DNA of 54,087 nucleotides from CAG-877 sp963660495 (lineage in GTDB: Bacteria; Bacillota_I; Bacilli_A; RF39; UBA660). The notes beneath the pieces were generated by a model that was not told the origin of the DNA, did not search any database, and saw only the letters and a program-made list of their open reading frames with translations. This document shows, in pieces, positions 24,194-31,322 of the stretch. The stretch is from NCBI GenBank assembly GCA_963660495.1, contig CAVKYO010000036.1, positions 1-54,087 on the forward strand, in the 5' to 3' direction. How positions within the stretch are numbered: position 1 is the first letter of the stretch; each line of letters opens with the position of its first letter. Both the position numbers and the translations under genes were made by a program.

Positions 24194-24213
24194 ATTTTTT
24201 CTCCTTCCATGTC

Positions 24214-24219
24214 ATTATA
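24214..24219 (-). promoter_or_regulatory. Possible -10 box of the beta-helix gene
   Basis: A perfect TATAAT on the minus strand 21 bp before the ATG, after the terminator of the histidine kinase gene. No good -35 is present, so an activator such as the neighbouring response regulator may be needed (inference). Confidence 0.35.
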
Positions 24220-24251
24220 TTATTATGTATTTATTAAATGAAAATTAATAT

Positions 24252-24283
24252 TAAAAAAAAGTTTTATTTTTTAAATAAAACTT
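24252..24283 (-). terminator. Terminator at the end of the histidine kinase gene
   Basis: An 11-bp perfect stem (AAGTTTTATTT 24259-24269 / AAATAAAACTT 24273-24283) with a 3-nt loop. On the minus strand it is followed by a T run. The kinase stop codon lies within it. Confidence 0.75.
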
Positions 24284-25541
24284 CGAATGTAGTTAGACCA
24301 GCATTTGATATAGCTTTTATTGTACCAGAGTGATTAATAACTATGTTTTTAGCAATAGCTAGTCCTAAGCCATATCTATTTTCTTTTCTATTACGTGATT
24401 TGTCAACACGATAAAATCTTTCAAATATTTTTTCTTCTTCACCTTTTGGTATACCTTCACCTTTATTTATTACTTTTAATGTTATTTCATTATTGTTTTC
24501 TGTTAACGTTATTTTTATAGTTTCTTTATCTTTAGAGTGTTTTATGGCGTTATCAAGTAATATTTCTATTAACTGTCTGATACTATTTTCGTCCATTTTC
24601 ATTTCTATATTCTTATCAATGTTATATTTTAGTTTTATGTTTTTCTCAAAGGCTTTTCCTTCGAATGTTAACACTGATAGTTCTATTAATTTAGATAAAT
24701 TTCCTTCCTTGTAGCTATAAGTTCCTTTTTTTTCTGATGAAGCTAGATCTAAAAGGTCTTTGATTAGATTTGACATCCTTGCTGACTCATTTTTAATGTT
24801 ATTAAGCCATTTAGTTTCTTTTGGATTATCTTCTAAAGCTTCTGTACTAGCAATTATAACTGATAAAGGAGTTTTTAGTTCGTGAGAAGCATCTTCAATA
24901 AATTGTTTTTGTTTTTCAAAACTATCTTTTACTGGTACAGTAATCCAAGCAGTGATTTTTCTTGATATTAGATAGATAATTATTTCAATTAAAATGAATA
25001 TTACTATGGAGCTTATTAGTGATGTTGTTAGTGTTTTTTTTGTTCTGGCATTATCTATTATTACTAAGGAATTATTTTCTGTATATGAGTATGAATAATC
25101 ATTTAAATATAAATTGCCAATGTATTTGCTTTTCTTTTTATTATTTTTTAAAATTTTATTGGCAATTTGTTTTATTTCTTTTTCATTTTTGTTGTCATTA
25201 GAATGATTTATTATTTCTTTTATATTATTATTTTCATCTATTAAGATTGTATATATTACTGAATCCATAAATTTTGTATTTTCATCTATTCTACTTGGTT
25301 CTTTTTTATCTGGTGGTTCTTGATTTGATGGTTCATTGTCTTGAGTTGTCGGGGCTTGTTCTACGGGTTTTTCAATTGGATTTTTATCTCCGTTATTATT
25401 TGATACAATATTTAGACTATTACTGATGTTTTTTCTTTGCTCTACATATTTACTGATATTATAGGTGAGAATAAAGCTTAGTACTGATATGGATAAAATT
25501 ATAAAGATAGTATAAAATACTTTTTTTCTTAATTTAGTCAT
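24264..25541 (-). CDS. Sensor histidine kinase
   Basis: A membrane sensor kinase of 425 residues. Two membrane helices (about 8-28 and 173-193) flank an outside region with a Pro/Glu/Gln-rich stretch (about 55-85) and a small sensor part. The HisKA helix carries His220 (DASHELKTPLS). The ATPase domain has the N box (LLDNAIKHSKD), G1 (NKGEGIP), F box (IFERFYRVDKSR) and G2 (RYGLGLAIAKN). No HAMP is obvious. It overlaps the response regulator gene by 8 bp and must act with it. The ligand is unknown; the downstream surface genes suggest envelope state or a cation. Confidence 0.93.
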   Translation of the reverse strand: MTKLRKKVFYTIFIILSISVLSFILTYNISKYVEQRKNISNSLNIVSNNNGDKNPIEKPVEQAPTTQDNEPSNQEPPDKKEPSRIDENTKFMDSVIYTILIDENNNIKEIINHSNDNKNEKEIKQIANKILKNNKKKSKYIGNLYLNDYSYSYTENNSLVIIDNARTKKTLTTSLISSIVIFILIEIIIYLISRKITAWITVPVKDSFEKQKQFIEDASHELKTPLSVIIASTEALEDNPKETKWLNNIKNESARMSNLIKDLLDLASSEKKGTYSYKEGNLSKLIELSVLTFEGKAFEKNIKLKYNIDKNIEMKMDENSIRQLIEILLDNAIKHSKDKETIKITLTENNNEITLKVINKGEGIPKGEEEKIFERFYRVDKSRNRKENRYGLGLAIAKNIVINHSGTIKAISNAGLTTFEVLFKK

Positions 25542-26220
25542 TTTTATCCTCCATTTTATATCCTAGTCCGCGAAGAGATTTTATATTTACTGTTGAGCCA
25601 ATGGCTTTTAATTTTTTTCTAATGAATGTCAAATATACTTCTAAGTTATTTGATTCTATCTCATTATAAACTCCCCAAACTCTATCATATATTTGTTCTT
25701 TTGAGAGTACTTGTTCTTTATTATTTATAAAATATTCTAGTAGTTGGTACTCTTTGCAAACTAATTCTACGGTTTCGTTAGTTCTTGTACATGATAGTTT
25801 TGATGTTTTGATATTTAACTCTATATCTTTATATTTTAAAATATTTTTTAGAGTCTTATCATTTGTTTTCTTTAACTGAACATTTATTCTGGCAAGTAGC
25901 TCTTCTACATAAAATGGTTTTGTTAAATAATCGTCTGCTCCTAAGTCAAAGCCTTGTAGTCTATCATCTAACATGGACTTGGCTGTTAACATAATGACTT
26001 TACTTTCGATATTGTTTTCTTTTAGCTCTTTTAATATTTCAAAACCATTTTTTCCTGGTAACATAACATCTAATATGATTAAGTCATATACTCCAGTTAG
26101 TGCTTCGTTTAAGCCTAATTCTCCATCTTGACTTATGTCTACTAAGTAATTTTCTTTAGTTAAACGTTCCTTTATGGCGTCAGCTAGATTATATTCGTCT
26201 TCAATAATTAGTATTTTCAT
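25534..26220 (-). CDS. OmpR/PhoB-family response regulator
   Basis: A 228-residue regulator. The receiver domain (about 1-115) has the acidic pair Glu8-Asp9, phospho-acceptor Asp51 (LIILDVMLPG), the switch Thr in MLTAKS and Lys in LTKPF. A winged-helix OmpR-type domain follows (about 125-225, ending SLRGLGYKME). I start at the ATG at 26220 because GAGGGATGA stands before it; a TTG 15 bp upstream is in frame but falls in the ribosome site. It is paired with the kinase gene downstream. Likely targets are the neighbouring beta-helix and VTC-cluster genes (inference). Confidence 0.94.
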   Translation of the reverse strand: MKILIIEDEYNLADAIKERLTKENYLVDISQDGELGLNEALTGVYDLIILDVMLPGKNGFEILKELKENNIESKVIMLTAKSMLDDRLQGFDLGADDYLTKPFYVEELLARINVQLKKTNDKTLKNILKYKDIELNIKTSKLSCTRTNETVELVCKEYQLLEYFINNKEQVLSKEQIYDRVWGVYNEIESNNLEVYLTFIRKKLKAIGSTVNIKSLRGLGYKMEDKND

Positions 26221-26276
26221 ATATTCATCCCTCAATATAATTATACAGTTTTTTATTAAATAAGAATTAAATATTT

Positions 26277-27032
26277 TTAATTATATTTTGTATATTCATT
26301 TATGATAGATTGATATTTAGGATCTATATTATTTATGTTAATTGGTATTTTTTTTAGGATTTCATCATTATTTTCTGAAATGATTTCGGATAAGCTTTTT
26401 CTAGTATACCAATTTCTTTTATATATTTCTTTTTCATCTTCTGTTTTATTTATGGAGATATTTGTAGTTACTTTGCCTAGTGTATCAAAGGCTATTGTTA
26501 GTGTTAGGAAGCCATCAGTAAATATCATTGGTTTTAAATTGTAATTTTCCGTTCCTATACCTATATCACTTTTAGTTAATTTGGCAAATACTTCTAGTGT
26601 GTCAAAAATATAGATTATGTCATCATAATATTTAGATATGAAATTTTTATCTGGCTTTGTATCTTCTGAAAAATATATGTCATTGTCATTGAAGTCTTTT
26701 AAGATGGTAAATTTTTCTGGGTGTTTTCCTTTTCCATAAAAGAAGGTTATTTTAGAAGTGTTTTTTTCTGTTGTTGCGAGAATATTATCTAATATTTTAG
26801 TATAGATGATTTCTTTATCTTTAAATATTTTGCCTGTTTGCCTTATTACTGTATTATCATTATTTATTTTTTCTATTAATTTGGTACTTAGTTGTATTTC
26901 TCTTAGTTCTTTAAATTTATCTTCAAGGGCTTTGTATACGTCATATACGCTTACTATACTTGTTGTTTTTTTGACATCTACTCTTGTTAGATATTTTTCT
27001 ATTTTCGTTTCTAAACGTTGGTACTCTGTCAT
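26277..27032 (-). CDS. Hypothetical protein, first gene of the two-component operon
   Basis: A 251-residue soluble protein with no signal peptide, membrane segment or motif I recognise. Residues 1-75 look helical (LETKIEKYLTRVD, VYDVYKALEDKFKELREIQ). The middle is mixed strand and helix (ITFFYGKGKHPEKFTILKDF, YYDDIIYIFDTLEVFAKLT), and the end is Asn/Ile-rich. It has its own promoter and lies 57 bp before the response regulator, so it may be co-transcribed with the two-component system. Function unknown. Confidence 0.6.
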   Translation of the reverse strand: MTEYQRLETKIEKYLTRVDVKKTTSIVSVYDVYKALEDKFKELREIQLSTKLIEKINNDNTVIRQTGKIFKDKEIIYTKILDNILATTEKNTSKITFFYGKGKHPEKFTILKDFNDNDIYFSEDTKPDKNFISKYYDDIIYIFDTLEVFAKLTKSDIGIGTENYNLKPMIFTDGFLTLTIAFDTLGKVTTNISINKTEDEKEIYKRNWYTRKSLSEIISENNDEILKKIPININNIDPKYQSIINEYTKYN

Positions 27033-27062
27033 TTTTACACTTCCCTTTTTTGTTTTCTTTAT

Positions 27063-27091
27063 ATACTATCACAATACTTATACAATAACAA
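27063..27091 (-). promoter_or_regulatory. Promoter of the hypothetical/two-component unit
   Basis: On the minus strand TTGTTA (27086-27091), a 17-bp spacer and TAGTAT (27063-27068), 31 bp before the ATG at 27032. Confidence 0.5.
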
Positions 27092-27157
27092 ATGTTTTTA
27101 GGAAATTTGTTTAATGATAGGGAAATATTTTGCGTTAATGTTATGTTTAACTAATTC

Positions 27158-27175
27158 TTTAGACTTTTGCCTAAA
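27158..27175 (+). promoter_or_regulatory. Inverted-repeat operator upstream of the ZIP transporter
   Basis: TTTAGAC-TTTT-GCCTAAA: the two 7-nt arms match at 6 of 7 positions. The TTTAGGC / GCCTAAA half-site form resembles operators of DtxR/MntR-type metalloregulators. It lies about 40 bp before the ZIP start codon, a good place for metal-dependent control. The regulator is not in this window. Confidence 0.5.
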
Positions 27176-27216
27176 CGTTGTTTTATTTTTTGCATATTTT
27201 ATACTGGTGAGATATA

Positions 27217-28017
27217 ATGTTAGATTTTTTTAGTGAATTATCGCCAGTAATACAAGCATTAGTAGCAGCTTTATTTACTTGGAGTATTACAACACTTGGT
27301 GCTTCTATAGTATTTTTCTTTAAAGAAGTTAGAAAAGGAATAATGGATGCATTGTTAGGTTTTTCAGCCGGTGTAATGATTTCAGCTTCTTTTTGGTCTT
27401 TACTTAGTCCATCTATTGAAATGGCTAGTAATTTGAAAATGACACCTTGGCTTGTTGCTTTTATAGGATTTATGTCTGGGGGATTACTTTTATTTATAGG
27501 TGATAAGGTATTTAGTCATTTTTCTTCTAAAAATAACAATAATGGTGCTGGTAAAGTTAAACGTTGTTTGATGTTGATATTTTCAATTACTTTGCATAAT
27601 ATCCCAGAGGGTCTTGTTATTGGTGTAGCATTTGGTTCTTTGGCTTATGGGATTGAAGGAGCAACTTTAGCATCCGCAATTACTTTAGCAATTGGTATAG
27701 GTCTGCAAAATTTTCCTGAAGGTAGTGCTGTTAGTTTACCTTTAAGAAGAGAAGGAATGAAAAGATCAAAAGCCTTCTTTCTAGGTCAGGCAACTGGTAT
27801 TGTTGAACCTATTTCCGCTGTACTTGGAGCTTTTTTAGTTTTAAAAATACAAGTATTATTACCATTTTTATTAGCTTTTGCGGCTGGTGCGATGATATAC
27901 GTTGTTGTTGAGGAGTTGATTCCAGAAAGTCAGTCTAATTCAAGGAAGGATTTGATGGCGTTATTCACTTTAATTGGTTTTTCGGTAATGATGATTTTAG
28001 ATGTAGCGTTAGGATAG
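27217..28017 (+). CDS. ZIP-family metal transporter (GufA/ZupT-like)
   Basis: A divalent metal transporter (zinc, possibly iron or manganese) of 266 residues with about eight membrane helices. The metal-binding helices are clear: LHNIPEGLVIG (His127, Glu131) in helix IV and GLQNFPEGSAVS (Gln164, Asn165, Glu168) in helix V, plus EELIPES near the end. The Gln instead of His in helix V is the GufA-branch form. The variable loop (about 101-116) is short and Asn-rich, with no His cluster. GGTGAGAT precedes the ATG. An inverted-repeat operator upstream suggests metal control. A bidirectional terminator follows. Confidence 0.92.
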   Translation: MLDFFSELSPVIQALVAALFTWSITTLGASIVFFFKEVRKGIMDALLGFSAGVMISASFWSLLSPSIEMASNLKMTPWLVAFIGFMSGGLLLFIGDKVFSHFSSKNNNNGAGKVKRCLMLIFSITLHNIPEGLVIGVAFGSLAYGIEGATLASAITLAIGIGLQNFPEGSAVSLPLRREGMKRSKAFFLGQATGIVEPISAVLGAFLVLKIQVLLPFLLAFAAGAMIYVVVEELIPESQSNSRKDLMALFTLIGFSVMMILDVALG

Positions 28018-28019
28018 AA

Positions 28020-28046
28020 AAAATGAAGTGTTACCTTCATTTTTTT
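28020..28046. terminator. Bidirectional terminator, ZIP gene / endolysin gene
   Basis: AAATGAAG (28021-28028) and CTTCATTT (28035-28042) form an 8-bp stem with a 6-nt loop, followed by a T run on the plus strand and T-rich sequence on the minus strand. Confidence 0.75.
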
Positions 28047-28686
28047 ATTTTAGATATACTTTTTGTCCTGCTTTCAGGTAGATACCATATAAATCACTTT
28101 TTGGGCAAATGAATATAGGTTCTTCTGTTGTGTCTTCTTTTTCTTCTGTTGGAGCTGGTGCGACAGGCTTTTCTTCTGTGATACTTTTGAAATTGTACTT
28201 GTAGTTATTTATTACATTTACTTCTTTATCTAACCAGAGACACTCTTCGGGTTTTTTACCATTATTTATAGAATAATATCCAGATGAATTTTTGTGCCAA
28301 CCAGTACCTGCGAATTTTCCTTTTCCACATTCAAAGTGACAATGGTTACCAGTTGCATTTCCTTTTGTGCCCTCGCTATAGAATTCTTCATTTTGAGCTA
28401 TTTTTTTTCCTACAAATAAATTACTTACATCATTTGAGTGAGCAAACATCATTGTTAAATAGTCTTTTGTTCCATCAGGGTATTCTACTTTATCTATACT
28501 TTCTAACCAGACTTCATTGGCATCATCTTTATATATTTTCTTAATTATACCTGTATAAGGAGCACGTATTTTGCTTATACTTGTATCTTTTCCGGCATCA
28601 TCTATTGCAAAGCTATCCAAGTGCGTTCCTTCGTTATATCCTTGCGTTATCCTCATGTTTTTGCAAGGATATAGAGGTTTTTCCAT
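28045..28686 (-). CDS. M23-family peptidase, endolysin-like
   Basis: A 213-residue zinc metallopeptidase of the M23/LytM type, which cuts peptidoglycan cross-bridges or stems. The motifs are HLDSFAID (His22, Asp29), FAHS (His83) and NHCHFECG (His115, His117). There is no signal peptide, as in phage endolysins that need a holin. A Pro/Glu/Thr-rich linker (about 171-190) leads to a short tail (CPKSDLYGIYLKAGQKVYL) that may bind the wall. The holin-like gene ends immediately before its ATG, so the pair forms a lysis cassette. No other phage genes are nearby. Confidence 0.85.
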   Translation of the reverse strand: MEKPLYPCKNMRITQGYNEGTHLDSFAIDDAGKDTSISKIRAPYTGIIKKIYKDDANEVWLESIDKVEYPDGTKDYLTMMFAHSNDVSNLFVGKKIAQNEEFYSEGTKGNATGNHCHFECGKGKFAGTGWHKNSSGYYSINNGKKPEECLWLDKEVNVINNYKYNFKSITEEKPVAPAPTEEKEDTTEEPIFICPKSDLYGIYLKAGQKVYLK

Positions 28687-29028
28687 TTATATTCCCTCCT
28701 CCTTATTAATTAAATTATCTTTTGATATATATAAACCTTTTTTATTGGTTATATCTGAATATGATGACACTTTACCTTCAAGTGTTTTATATATAGTGTC
28801 AGCGCCAAGGAAGGAAAACATTCCGATCCATAAACTATTAGGAAAATCAATACTCGTAAAAGTCATACAAAATACTATACCAACAAATATATTAACAAGT
28901 AGCGAATATAAAGCTAAGTGCTTGCTACTATTGAAACAACATTTTGTCTTTTGAATAAAAGCACATGTTATTGTACTTAAAGCTATAGCGATTATCAACG
29001 ATTGTTGTAGATATTCTAAATTTAGCAT
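28687..29028 (-). CDS. Phage-type holin-like membrane protein
   Basis: A 113-residue protein with hydrophobic segments at about 8-26, 39-60 and 67-83 and a charged C-terminal tail. SLWIGMFSFLGADTIYKTLEGK is close to a segment of small Firmicutes phage holins. The stop is directly followed by the M23 endolysin start. Holins open the membrane to let endolysin reach the wall. AGAGGAGGTAAGA precedes the ATG, and a TATAAT on the minus strand at 29047-29052 may be its -10. The family call rests on topology, one motif and the neighbour. Confidence 0.72.
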   Translation of the reverse strand: MLNLEYLQQSLIIAIALSTITCAFIQKTKCCFNSSKHLALYSLLVNIFVGIVFCMTFTSIDFPNSLWIGMFSFLGADTIYKTLEGKVSSYSDITNKKGLYISKDNLINKEEGI

Positions 29029-29074
29029 TCTTACCTCCTCTATTGTATTATATGCAAACTTTTATTATCGGACA

Positions 29075-29104
29075 CAAAAAAAAGACTTTGCGTACAAAGT
29101 CTTT
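29075..29104 (-). terminator. Terminator of the rplM-rpsI operon
   Basis: A perfect 10-bp stem (AAAGACTTTG / CAAAGTCTTT) with a CGTA loop. On the minus strand T8 follows. Confidence 0.9.
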
Positions 29105-29123
29105 GAAATGAAACTGTTTGTAA

Positions 29124-29549
29124 TTAACGTTTTGAGAATTGTGGAGCACGACGTGCTTTCTTTAATCCTGGTTTCTTACGTTCTTTCTTACGTGAATCTC
29201 TTGTAATGAATCCTGCCGCTTTTAGAACTTTTCTATAGCTATTTTCAGAATCAGCTGGAGTAGTTTTATCATAATCTAATAAAGCTCTTGTAATTCCTAA
29301 ACGGATAGCTCCTGTTTGTCCTTGGAATCCTCCACCTTTTACTTTTGCATCTACATCGAACATTTCTCTAGTATTTGTAATATCTAATGGTTGACATAAA
29401 TCCATTACTAATACTTCGAAAGGTAAATAGTCGTGTACGTCTTGACCATTGATTGTAATTTTTCCTTTTCCTGGAGTTAATGTAACACGTGCTACACTTG
29501 TTTTTCTATGTCCAGTTCCAGTATAGATATTTTTCTTTTCTTTTGCCAT
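29124..29549 (-). CDS. rpsI: 30S ribosomal protein S9 (uS9)
   Basis: 141 residues. Family hallmarks are GTGHRKTSVARVTLTPG near the start, GGGFQGQTGAIRLGITRAL in the middle and the strictly conserved SKR end, whose tail reaches the P-site tRNA. It lies 13 bp after rplM, the usual rplM-rpsI operon, with a strong terminator behind. Confidence 0.97.
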   Translation of the reverse strand: MAKEKKNIYTGTGHRKTSVARVTLTPGKGKITINGQDVHDYLPFEVLVMDLCQPLDITNTREMFDVDAKVKGGGFQGQTGAIRLGITRALLDYDKTTPADSENSYRKVLKAAGFITRDSRKKERKKPGLKKARRAPQFSKR

Positions 29550-29562
29550 AACTTAAACCCTC

Positions 29563-29994
29563 CTACTTAACTTCTAGCACTTCTGGTTTTTGTGCCATGT
29601 GTTTGTGCTCATTTCCTGCATATACGAATAACTTCTTAGCCATAGCTCTACCTAGTCTATTATGAGGAAGCATTCCTTTAACAGCTCTTTCCATCATTTC
29701 TACTGGGTATTGTTCTCTCATAACTTTAGCAGTTCTTTCTCTTAATCCACCAGTGTACATTGAGTGATTGTAATACATTTTGTTTTCTAACTTATTACCA
29801 GTTAAATTAACTTTGTCTGCATTGATAATTATGATATTATCACCAGTGTCAATATGTGGAGTATAAGTTGGCTTATGTTTTCCACGTAAGTATGTTGCTG
29901 CTAAAGAAGCAACTCTACCTAAAGATTTTCCTTCAGCGTCGATTACATACCATTTACGATCTACAGTTTCTTTTTTTTGCATATAACTTGTCAT
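29563..29994 (-). CDS. rplM: 50S ribosomal protein L13 (uL13)
   Basis: 143 residues, normal length. Hallmarks are DAEGKSLGRVASLAATYLRGK, TGDNIIIINADKV and the MLPHNRLGRAM segment. First gene of rplM-rpsI. A 70-nt leader with a hairpin precedes it, which may allow autoregulation by L13. Confidence 0.97.
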   Translation of the reverse strand: MTSYMQKKETVDRKWYVIDAEGKSLGRVASLAATYLRGKHKPTYTPHIDTGDNIIIINADKVNLTGNKLENKMYYNHSMYTGGLRERTAKVMREQYPVEMMERAVKGMLPHNRLGRAMAKKLFVYAGNEHKHMAQKPEVLEVK

Positions 29995-30013
29995 ATTTTT
30001 TCTCCTTTTACTT

Positions 30014-30040
30014 AAATTAAGTTTTCCCAGGACTTAATTT
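30014..30040 (-). promoter_or_regulatory. Leader hairpin upstream of rplM (L13 leader candidate)
   Basis: A perfect 9-bp stem (AAATTAAGT / ACTTAATTT) with the loop CCTGGGAAA on the minus strand, just before the rplM ribosome site and inside the transcribed leader. Bacillota rplM transcripts are known to carry an L13-responsive leader. I cannot confirm a match to that model. Confidence 0.4.
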
Positions 30041-30070
30041 ATGTGGGGATATTCGAATGTACCGTCTATG

Positions 30071-30099
30071 ATTATACTAAAAAAAGTATTAAAAATCAA
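30071..30099 (-). promoter_or_regulatory. Promoter of rplM-rpsI
   Basis: On the minus strand TTGATT (30094-30099), a 17-bp spacer and a perfect TATAAT (30071-30076). It overlaps the terminator of the preceding gene. The predicted start near 30064 gives a leader of about 70 nt. Confidence 0.65.
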
Positions 30100-30107
30100 T
30101 ACTTTTT
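30081..30107 (-). terminator. Terminator after the 116-residue hypothetical gene
   Basis: A 10-bp stem (AAAAAGTATT / AATACTTTTT) with a 7-nt loop and a minus-strand T run, 6 bp after the stop codon. Confidence 0.75.
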
Positions 30108-30112
30108 TGGCT

Positions 30113-30463
30113 CTAAAGTGCTTTTTTTACGAAAGTTTTTTCATCTGACGCAGACATGTTCATTTCATCGTTTGTCATTTCAACGCCTAATTCTTCTAAT
30201 GATAGTTCTTTTTCCTTTTCATCCATCAATTCACAAACATAGGCTAATTGTTCATCAGTTAAGCTCGCAAAATATTTTTCTTCAACAGCTTGTCTTGTAC
30301 AGCCTTGTAGTGTAGAACTTACACTTGTTGCTACTCCCATACCGGCTATTGTACCTATTTTTTGTTCTTTTGTTTTACTCTTATCTAGTAATACTGTTGC
30401 TGTTACTCCTCCGGGTGCTGCTTTTGCTAATAATGTTGTTGTAGCGTTTACATTTAAAACCAT
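30113..30463 (-). CDS. Hypothetical small protein
   Basis: 116 residues with no family I recognise. The first half is Ala/Gly/Thr-rich and mildly hydrophobic (NATTTLLAKAAPGGVTATVLL, then IGTIAGMGVATSVSSTLQGC), which could be a membrane or amphipathic segment. The second half is acidic and helical (LTDEQLAYVCELMDEKEKELSLEELG). It follows the 260-residue gene by one base, so the two are coupled and their products may work together. Confidence 0.6.
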   Translation of the reverse strand: MVLNVNATTTLLAKAAPGGVTATVLLDKSKTKEQKIGTIAGMGVATSVSSTLQGCTRQAVEEKYFASLTDEQLAYVCELMDEKEKELSLEELGVEMTNDEMNMSASDEKTFVKKAL

Positions 30464-30464
30464 G

Positions 30465-31247
30465 TTATTTCACTCCTCCTAATTTAATATTTTGAACTGA
30501 ACTAGTTCGTTTAGCTTGTTCTTCTAAAACCATTTTTCTAAATTGTACTAATTGTTCTTTATTTTTTATATTATTGATTACTTCATTTATACTTGGTATA
30601 TCTGGCGAATCTTTTGAGCTTTCTTTTACAGTATCAGCTATTACCTCATATGCCTTTGAATATTGTTCTTGATTTCTTTGTATTTTTCTTTGCTCACGTT
30701 GTTTTAAAACGGTTTCATGTGATTTAAAGCGATATATATTATAATTCTGAAGATTAATACATTGAAAATTTATAAAAGAAGATATCAAGTTTCCTGCAAG
30801 CAAAGGTATTGCTAAGGCTGTGCCGGTAGTTGCTAAGCATATGAGTGCTGGGAATAAGGCAATATCTACAATTAAATTTGTTTTATGTACATCTTTATTC
30901 CATTCAAGATATTTTATGGTTTGTGTTGGTCTAATGCCACTCATATGATAGTTTCTGTTTTTTTCACTATTTATTTCTTGTCTATTCAATAATTTTTGTT
31001 CTCTATAATGTGCAATTATAAAATCTTTTTCTTCTTGACTCTTTGCTTTCTTTAACTCTTTTTTACACATTCTATCACATTTTGTTTCATATTTTTTTAA
31101 ATAGTTAGGAAAGTACTTTTTTATTATTTTGAATTTTATTTTTTCTACTTTAAAAACAATTCTTTTGAATTTTTCTGCTCCAAGCTTTTTACATAATTTT
31201 ATTTTCTTTTTATAATACTCTTTTTCCTTTTCGCTTTCTTCTATCAT
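30465..31247 (-). CDS. Hypothetical membrane protein with basic flanks
   Basis: 260 residues, no recognised family. The N-terminal third is strongly basic and helical with many Lys/Glu heptads. A hydrophobic pair (about 125-165, VDIALFPALICLATTGTALAIPLLAGN) looks like one or two membrane helices. The C-terminal part is polar with coiled-coil character (about 175-245). It has a good promoter and forms a two-gene unit with the small protein downstream. Function unknown. Confidence 0.6.
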   Translation of the reverse strand: MIEESEKEKEYYKKKIKLCKKLGAEKFKRIVFKVEKIKFKIIKKYFPNYLKKYETKCDRMCKKELKKAKSQEEKDFIIAHYREQKLLNRQEINSEKNRNYHMSGIRPTQTIKYLEWNKDVHKTNLIVDIALFPALICLATTGTALAIPLLAGNLISSFINFQCINLQNYNIYRFKSHETVLKQREQRKIQRNQEQYSKAYEVIADTVKESSKDSPDIPSINEVINNIKNKEQLVQFRKMVLEEQAKRTSSVQNIKLGGVK

Positions 31248-31276
31248 AATCCAACCTCTCCCTTTTTATGGTGCTT

Positions 31277-31305
31277 ATTATACCATATTATGACTAAAAA
31301 AGCAA
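31277..31305 (-). promoter_or_regulatory. Promoter of the 260/116-residue gene pair
   Basis: On the minus strand TTGCTT (31300-31305), a 17-bp spacer and TGG-TATAAT (31277-31282, extended -10). The -35 overlaps the truA terminator. Confidence 0.6.
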
Positions 31306-31321
31306 GATTTTTATCCTTGCT
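31295..31321 (-). terminator. Terminator after truA
   Basis: A stem AGCAAG / CTTGCT (31301-31306 and 31316-31321) with a 9-nt loop. On the minus strand TTTTTT follows, directly after the truA stop. Confidence 0.65.
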
Positions 31322-31322
31322 C

